In this document: positions 1-5,113 of the stretch, one piece after another
How positions within the stretch are numbered: position 1 is the first letter of the stretch
Layout of the letters: each line of letters starts with the position of its first letter
Assembly: GCA_023433965.1 (NCBI GenBank)
Contig: JAEYTQ010000203.1
Coordinates: 1 to 5,113, forward strand
DNA length: 5,113 nucleotides
Direction: 5' to 3'
DNA from: Pseudomonadota bacterium
GTDB taxonomy: Bacteria > Pseudomonadota > Alphaproteobacteria > Rhizobiales > Xanthobacteraceae
Position numbers and translations under genes: made by a program
The notes under the pieces: generated by a model
What the model was told of the DNA's origin: nothing
Databases searched by the model: none
The model's input: only the letters and a program-made list of their open reading frames with translations

Positions 1-1
1 T

Positions 2-745
2 CCCTATGCCGACAAGATGAGCGCGGTGATCTCCAACATCGCCAGCGCCGCGGCGGGCTCGCCCGGCGCGCCGGTGCTGCTGGCCGGCACCGGCAAGGAC
101 CAGGTTCACCTGCTGCTGGTCTGCACCGGCGAGCGCGGCCTGTCCGGCGCCTTCAATTCCTCGATCGTGCGTCTCGCCCGCGAACGCGCCCTGGCGCTGA
201 TGGCGCAGGGCAAGGACGTGAAGTTCTTCTGCGTCGGTCGCAAAGGTTACGAGCAGCTCCGCCGCCAGTTCGACAAGCAGATTGTCGAGCACATGGACCT
301 GCGCAGCGTCCGCCAGCTCGGCTTCGTCAATGCCGAGGAGATCGCCAGGAAGGTGCTGGCGCGCTTCGACAACGGCGAGTTCGATGTCTGCACGCTGTTC
401 TATTCGCGGTTCAAGTCGGTGATCGCGCAGATCCCGACCGCCCAGCAGATCATTCCGCTGGTGATCGAGGAGGGCGCCGCCGCCAACACCACGGCTTACG
501 AATACGAGCCGGAAGAGGACGAGATTCTCACCCGTCTTCTGCCGCGCAACCTCGCGGTCCAGATCTTCCGCGCGCTGCTCGAGAACAACGCTTCATTCTA
601 CGGCGCGCAGATGAGCGCGATGGACAACGCGACGCGCAACGCCGGCGAGATGATCCGCAAGCAGACGCTGGTCTACAACCGCACGCGTCAGGCGCAGATC
701 ACCAAGGAACTGATCGAAATCATCTCGGGCGCCGAGGCCGTCTAA
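2..745 (+). CDS. atpG: ATP synthase F1 gamma subunit, 5'-truncated by the window edge
   Basis: Gamma is the central rotor shaft of F1, turning inside the alpha3-beta3 ring and coupling proton flow through Fo to ATP synthesis at the cytoplasmic face of the inner membrane. The frame is open from base 2 (visible residues start PYADKMSAV), so the ATG at 17 is internal; 247 residues are visible and roughly 45 N-terminal residues, part of the N-terminal shaft helix, lie upstream, judging from the usual length near 290. The C-terminal family signature is intact: [14 protein letters not shown] at visible residues 233-246, preceded by [20 protein letters not shown]. An acidic segment (EYEPEEDEI) before the C-terminal helix is as I recall it in related rhizobial gammas. 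The TAA stop is followed by a 79-bp gap to atpD, consistent with one operon. Identification is very secure; only the start is missing. Confidence 0.98.
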   Translation, partial: PYADKMSAVISNIASAAAGSPGAPVLLAGTGKDQVHLLLVCTGERGLSGAFNSSIVRLARERALALMAQGKDVKFFCVGRKGYEQLRRQFDKQIVEHMDLRSVRQLGFVNAEEIARKVLARFDNGEFDVCTLFYSRFKSVIAQIPTAQQIIPLVIEEGAAANTTAYEYEPEEDEILTRLLPRNLAVQIFRALLENNASFYGAQMSAMDNATRNAGEMIRKQTLVYNRTRQAQITKELIEIISGAEAV

Positions 746-788
746 AGACGGACCGGCACCCACCATACGCAAACATCCCGGTCACTGA

Positions 789-2779
<1,991 letters not shown>

Positions 2780-2780
<1 letters not shown>

Positions 2781-2804
2781 GCCCCGGGGCACTGCTCCGG
2801 GGCT
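2780..2804 (+). terminator. GC-rich hairpin at the end of the atp operon
   Basis: AGCCCCGGGGC (2780-2790) pairs with GCTCCGGGGCT (2794-2804) around the 3-base loop ACT: 11 bp with one G-U. It starts on the last base of the atpC stop codon. The downstream tail (CTGTCTCC) is poor in T, so it may act as a 3'-end stabilising hairpin or an atypical terminator rather than a classical intrinsic one. Confidence 0.65.
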
Positions 2805-2820
2805 CTGTCTCCAAATTCCT

Positions 2821-2870
2821 CAACAGATTCAGCGCTCGTCACGAAAGTGGCGGGCGCTGAAACTTTGTTG
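2821..2870 (+). terminator. Long hairpin with GAAA tetraloop, probable second terminator of the atp operon
   Basis: A 15-bp uninterrupted stem (2828-2842 with 2847-2861) closes a GAAA loop (2843-2846), a GNRA tetraloop when read on the plus strand. After a 2-base bulge (2862-2863) the pairing continues for 7 bp (2821-2827 with 2864-2870), giving 22 bp in total. The three non-Watson-Crick pairs (2836-2853, 2839-2850, 2826-2865) are all G-U on the plus strand; on the minus strand they would be A-C mismatches. This points to plus-strand RNA. The sequence just after the core stem (ACTTTGTTG) is moderately T-rich. A terminator for atp read-through is likeliest; the 3' end of a small RNA is an alternative. 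Confidence 0.65.
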
Positions 2871-2902
2871 CGCGATCGCGGGCGCAGCCGCTCGGATTAT
2901 CT

Positions 2903-2943
2903 CAACCCGTCAAACACTTGGCTACTGTGCATGGGGTTGTTTT
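2903..2943 (+). other. Weak inverted repeat with TTTT tail in the convergent spacer
   Basis: CAACCC (2903-2908) and GGGTTG (2934-2939) are inverted copies separated by 25 bases and followed by TTTT (2940-2943). It could be a third, weak terminator in the plus direction, or part of an interspersed intergenic motif; the stretch CTACTGTGCATGGGGTTG looks familiar to me from Bradyrhizobium spacers, which is memory and unverified. It ends 7 bases before the stop codon of the convergent Nudix gene. The rest of the gene-free stretch 2871-2902 shows only a short palindrome, CGCGATCGCG at 2871-2880. Confidence 0.3.
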
Positions 2944-2950
2944 CGCACCT

Positions 2951-3451
2951 TCAGTTTCCGAGGTGCGCAAACGCCCGCGCCACCGCGCGATAGACCTCGC
3001 GCCGGAACGGCACCACGAGCTCTGCGACGCGGTCGAGGCGCTCCCAGCGCCACGCGTCGAACTCGGCGGGCTGGCCGTTGCGCGGCGTCAGCGGATCGAT
3101 CTCGTCATCCCTGCCGGTGAAGCGCAATGCGAACCACTTCTGGCGCTGGCCGCGGAATCTGGCGAGGCGATGCGTCTGCGGGCCGTCGTAAGGCGGGAAT
3201 TCGTAGGTGAACCAGTCGGTCTCGCCGAGATAGTCGGCGCTGACCACGCTGGTCTCCTCCCAGAGCTCGCGCATCGCCGCATCGCGCAGGTTCTCACCCT
3301 CGTCGACGCCGCCTTGCGGCATCTGCCAGTCGAGCCCCGGCAGAATGATCTCCGGACCATCGCCCTTGAAGCGGTGGCCGATCAGCACGCGGCCCTCGGC
3401 ATTGAACAGCGCAATGCCGACGTTGGGACGGTACGGTTTTTGTTCGGACAT
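2951..3451 (-). CDS. RppH-like Nudix hydrolase, second copy
   Basis: This is a Nudix hydrolase of the RppH/dinucleoside polyphosphate hydrolase type, expected to remove pyrophosphate from 5'-triphosphate RNA ends or cleave diadenosine polyphosphates in the cytoplasm. The 166-residue protein starts MSEQKPYRPNVGIALFN. The Nudix box runs from Gly47 to Val69 (Gly47, Glu53, Arg61-Glu62, Glu65-Glu66); its usual late Gly is Ser68, as is common in this subfamily. WQMPQGGVD (42-50), RGQRQKW and the C-terminal AEF...WRWE segment are RppH hallmarks. The start at 3451 is preceded on the minus strand by a purine-rich GAGAGCGGAA. It is about 45% identical by hand alignment to the Nudix gene upstream in the same operon and differs in the loop before WQMPQGG (GDGPEIILPGLD). 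Which of the two is the main RNA pyrophosphohydrolase cannot be settled from sequence; this one is more divergent from the RppH sequences I recall. Confidence 0.93.
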   Translation of the reverse strand: MSEQKPYRPNVGIALFNAEGRVLIGHRFKGDGPEIILPGLDWQMPQGGVDEGENLRDAAMRELWEETSVVSADYLGETDWFTYEFPPYDGPQTHRLARFRGQRQKWFALRFTGRDDEIDPLTPRNGQPAEFDAWRWERLDRVAELVVPFRREVYRAVARAFAHLGN

Positions 3452-3470
3452 ATATTTCCGCTCTCAGTCG

Positions 3471-3566
3471 TCGTTCCGGGGCGAGGCGCAGCATCGAACC
3501 CGGAACCTCGAGATTCTCGGGTGCGCGCTGCGCACCAGAGTTCACGCTTCGCGTGCCCCGGAATGA
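3471..3566. repeat. Interspersed palindromic element between the two Nudix genes
   Basis: About 96 bp of inverted repeats fill most of the 123-bp gap. The ends TCGTTCCGGGGC (3471-3482) and GCCCCGGAATGA (3555-3566) are inverted copies with one mismatch. Internal stems are GTTCCGGG/CCCGGAAC (3473-3480/3499-3506), CGAG/CTCG (3509-3512/3516-3519), GGTGCGC/GCGCACC (3520-3526/3530-3536) around GCT, and CACGC/GCGTG (3543-3547/3551-3555) around TTC. The first stem competes with pairing of the element's ends, so two folds are possible. It sits 8 bases past the stop of the upstream gene and 19 bases before the start codon of the downstream one. The layout resembles mosaic palindromic repeats of Bradyrhizobium spacers; copy number was not tested. 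Confidence 0.75.
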
Positions 3567-3574
3567 CCGAGACG

Positions 3575-4081
3575 TCAATCATCCGCCAGCGCGGAAAATT
3601 CCTTCACCACGCGCTCATAGACCGGGCGCTTGAACGGAATGATCAGCTCGGGGAGATTCTTCATCGACTCCCAGCGCCAGCTCACGAACTCGGCCTTGTG
3701 GCCGCCGCCACCCGGCCTCTCGACGTTGATCTCGCTGTCCTTGCCGGTGAAGCGCACCGCGTACCATTTCTGCCGCTGGCCGCGGTAGCGGCCCTTCCAG
3801 GCGCGCCCGGCCACCGTGCGCGGGATGTCGTAAGTGAGCCAGTCCGGGACCTCGCCAAGCCGTTCGACCGAGCGCACGCTGGTCTCCTCATAGAGCTCAC
3901 GCTTGGCCGCTTCCCAAGTGTCTTCGCCGGGGTCGACGCCGCCTTGCGGCATCTGCCAGACATGGGTGTCGTCGACATGCTCGATGCCGCCGGCGCGGCG
4001 GCCGATGAACACCAGTCCCTTTGGATTGATCAGCATCACACCGACGCAGGTCCGGTAGGGCAGATCCTCGTAACGCGCCAT
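3575..4081 (-). CDS. rppH: RNA pyrophosphohydrolase (Nudix hydrolase)
   Basis: RppH converts the 5'-triphosphate of primary transcripts to a monophosphate, which opens mRNA to 5'-end-dependent RNase E decay; family members also cleave dinucleoside polyphosphates. The 168-residue protein begins [19 protein letters not shown]. The Nudix box spans Gly47-Val69 with Glu53, Arg61-Glu62 and Glu65-Glu66 as expected for Mg2+ binding and catalysis, and Ser68 in place of the usual Gly. Flanking RppH hallmarks are WQMPQGGVD (42-50), [19 protein letters not shown], and [11 protein letters not shown] before a C-terminal helix. The ATG at 4081 has GAGAGG (4096-4091) 9 bases upstream on the minus strand. It lies 74 bp after the deacetylase-like gene and before its own paralogue, all in one direction, suggesting co-transcription. 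It closely matches my memory of the rhizobial RppH, so the symbol is assigned here. Confidence 0.95.
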   Translation of the reverse strand: MARYEDLPYRTCVGVMLINPKGLVFIGRRAGGIEHVDDTHVWQMPQGGVDPGEDTWEAAKRELYEETSVRSVERLGEVPDWLTYDIPRTVAGRAWKGRYRGQRQKWYAVRFTGKDSEINVERPGGGGHKAEFVSWRWESMKNLPELIIPFKRPVYERVVKEFSALADD

Positions 4082-4090
4082 TCCGCCAGA

Positions 4091-4131
4091 CCTCTCGCAT
4101 GCATTTTGGAAGGCATGCCGGTCCCGCGAGA
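4091..4131 (-). promoter_or_regulatory. Possible hairpin sequestering the rppH ribosome-binding site
   Basis: In the minus-strand transcript GCATGC (4118-4113) can pair with GCATGC (4102-4097) across a 10-base loop, and just outside it TCTC (4131-4128) can pair with GAGA (4096-4093), which is part of the GAGAGG Shine-Dalgarno of rppH. Together this gives about 10 bp with a 9-base bulge on one side. If it forms, ribosome access to rppH would depend on its opening, for example by ribosomes arriving from the upstream gene. The pairings are short and could be chance in GC-rich DNA. Confidence 0.25.
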
Positions 4132-4155
4132 CCCGCGCCGTACCAATTCGTTGAT

Positions 4156-5113
4156 TTAGCTGGATTTTGATTTCAGCATCGCGGTTGTCAATGGCACCAG
4201 GAGAATACCCCGGTCGCCCAGGGTCTTGGTCCAGGCGCTGATGCGCTCGATCGAGACGGGCAGGGCGGAGGCGGTGCCGACGGCGACGCCGCGCTCGCGC
4301 GCCGCCGATTCCAGCTTGTTGAGGGCGCGGTCGATCTCCGTCGGGGTCGGCACCACGTCGATGGCGATGTCGCCTCTGCCGAACGGCATCGCCTGGTTCG
4401 CCGCGGCCTGGGACGCGATGCTGCGGGGCGAGGAGCCGTCGTCGAAGAAGCCGAGGCCGCGCTTGGCCGCCTCGCGGATGATCGGCTGCATCGCCGGCTC
4501 GGTCGCGATGAAGCGGGCGCCCATGAAATTGGTCAGGCCGGCATAGCCCTGCATGCGGCTGAGGTGCCAGTACAGGCGGTCCATGTTCTGGTCAGGGCTG
4601 ATCGAGGTCAGCAGCGTCTGCGGCCCCGGATCGTTGTCGGGGAAGTCGTAGGGCTCCATCGGGATCTGGAGAAAGATCTCGTGGCGGTGCGCGCGGGCGC
4701 GCTCGGCGAGCTTGCCGGGGTCCGTGCCATAGGGCGTGAAGGCCAGCGTCACTGCCGGCGGCAGCTTCATGATGGCATCCGTGGTCTTGGCGGCGCCGAC
4801 GCCGAGGCCGCCGATCACGATCGCGACCACCGGCATCTTGGCCGCCTTGGCCCGGTCCGCGTCGGCCGCATAGACGTTGAACGGCTTCAGCCCGTCGGCG
4901 ACCACCGGGATCATGCCGTAGCGCGACTTCTCCAGCAGCTTCGGATTGATCCCGGCCATGACGGGCGGCGCGGCGGATGCAGCCTCGCCCTTGCCGGCGG
5001 CATCGCCGCCGCCGATCACCACGTCGTGCCGGGCGCCGGTCGAGCCGTCGATCATGGTGATGGTCTTCTGCTCGCCGGGGGCGGCCTGCTTAGGCGCTTC
5101 CTTGGTCTCGGGC
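4156..5113 (-). CDS. Divergent polysaccharide deacetylase family protein (YibQ/DUF610-like), 5' part outside the window
   Basis: The frame is open from the window edge to a TAA at 4158-4156, so the ATG at 5055 (MIDGSTG) is probably internal: upstream codons read ...APGEQKTIT in frame, a low-complexity Pro/Ala/Lys/Glu linker typical of the segment after an N-terminal membrane anchor, which would lie outside the window. About 318 residues are visible. Numbered from that Met, the NodB-like domain starts near [12 protein letters not shown] (74-85) and contains [20 protein letters not shown] (125-144), NFMGARF (176-182), FFDDGSS (203-209), [13 protein letters not shown] and [13 protein letters not shown]. 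Members are thought to be periplasmic envelope proteins of unclear substrate. The family's usual Asp-Asp in the first motif is Gly82-Gly83 here, so deacetylase activity is doubtful. It leads the Nudix genes in a probable operon; in related genomes I recall envC and ctpA-type genes upstream. Confidence 0.88.
   Translation of the reverse strand, partial: PETKEAPKQAAPGEQKTITMIDGSTGARHDVVIGGGDAAGKGEAASAAPPVMAGINPKLLEKSRYGMIPVVADGLKPFNVYAADADRAKAAKMPVVAIVIGGLGVGAAKTTDAIMKLPPAVTLAFTPYGTDPGKLAERARAHRHEIFLQIPMEPYDFPDNDPGPQTLLTSISPDQNMDRLYWHLSRMQGYAGLTNFMGARFIATEPAMQPIIREAAKRGLGFFDDGSSPRSIASQAAANQAMPFGRGDIAIDVVPTPTEIDRALNKLESAARERGVAVGTASALPVSIERISAWTKTLGDRGILLVPLTTAMLKSKSS

Noticed and set aside
17..19. 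ATG at 17 as the start of atpG
   Set aside because: The frame is open to the window edge and PYADK precedes the Met, matching internal gamma sequence; the gene is truncated by the window rather than short.
2871..2880. 10-bp perfect palindrome CGCGATCGCG as an operator
   Set aside because: Short self-complementary GC-rich words are frequent in this composition, and it sits in a convergent spacer with no promoter to control.
3471..3566. Palindromic segment read as a CRISPR repeat, tRNA or terminator
   Set aside because: There is no periodic direct repeat with spacers, no cloverleaf with a recognisable anticodon arm, and no T-run after any stem; a multi-stem interspersed element explains it better.
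2918..4159. 413-codon plus-strand open frame across both Nudix genes
   Set aside because: It is antisense to two well-supported Nudix genes and runs through the palindromic element; long antisense frames are common at this GC content, and the product resembles no family I know.
5053..5055. ATG at 5055 as the start of the deacetylase-like gene
   Set aside because: The frame continues upstream to the window edge with a Pro/Ala/Lys linker, and the family normally has an N-terminal membrane anchor before this point.

Overview
The window is a GC-rich, tightly packed piece of an alphaproteobacterial chromosome. The protein sequences and the interspersed palindromes between genes look most like Bradyrhizobium or a close relative in the Nitrobacteraceae; this assignment rests on recognition, not on a search. 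All five genes belong to known families, and I see no clear sign of a previously undescribed multi-gene system. The more unusual content lies between the genes: two palindromic repeat elements, a long GNRA-capped RNA hairpin, and a tandem pair of RppH-like genes.

Plus strand, 1-2780: the 3' part of the F1 ATP synthase operon. It holds atpG (gamma; its 5' end lies outside the window), atpD (beta, complete, all catalytic motifs intact) and atpC (epsilon, complete). In alphaproteobacteria the F1 genes usually run atpH-A-G-D-C, separate from the Fo genes, and the operon ends here after atpC. A palindromic element of about 90 bp fills most of the atpD-atpC gap, so it should be transcribed inside the operon.

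Convergent spacer, 2781-2950: no gene. It contains a strong GC-rich hairpin directly at the atpC stop codon, then a near-perfect 22-bp hairpin with a GAAA tetraloop, then a weaker inverted repeat followed by TTTT. The G-U pairs and the tetraloop of the long hairpin make sense only in RNA read from the plus strand, which fits termination of atp transcripts.

Minus strand, 5113-2951: a probable co-oriented operon read leftwards. It starts with a divergent polysaccharide deacetylase (YibQ/DUF610-like; its N-terminus lies outside the window), followed by rppH and then a second RppH-like Nudix gene. The two Nudix proteins are paralogues of 168 and 166 residues, about 45% identical by hand alignment, with Nudix boxes at identical residue positions. 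A second palindromic element of about 96 bp occupies most of the gap between them. The likely functions are mRNA 5'-end pyrophosphate removal by the Nudix proteins and an envelope-related role for the deacetylase-like protein, whose canonical Asp-Asp motif is replaced by Gly-Gly.
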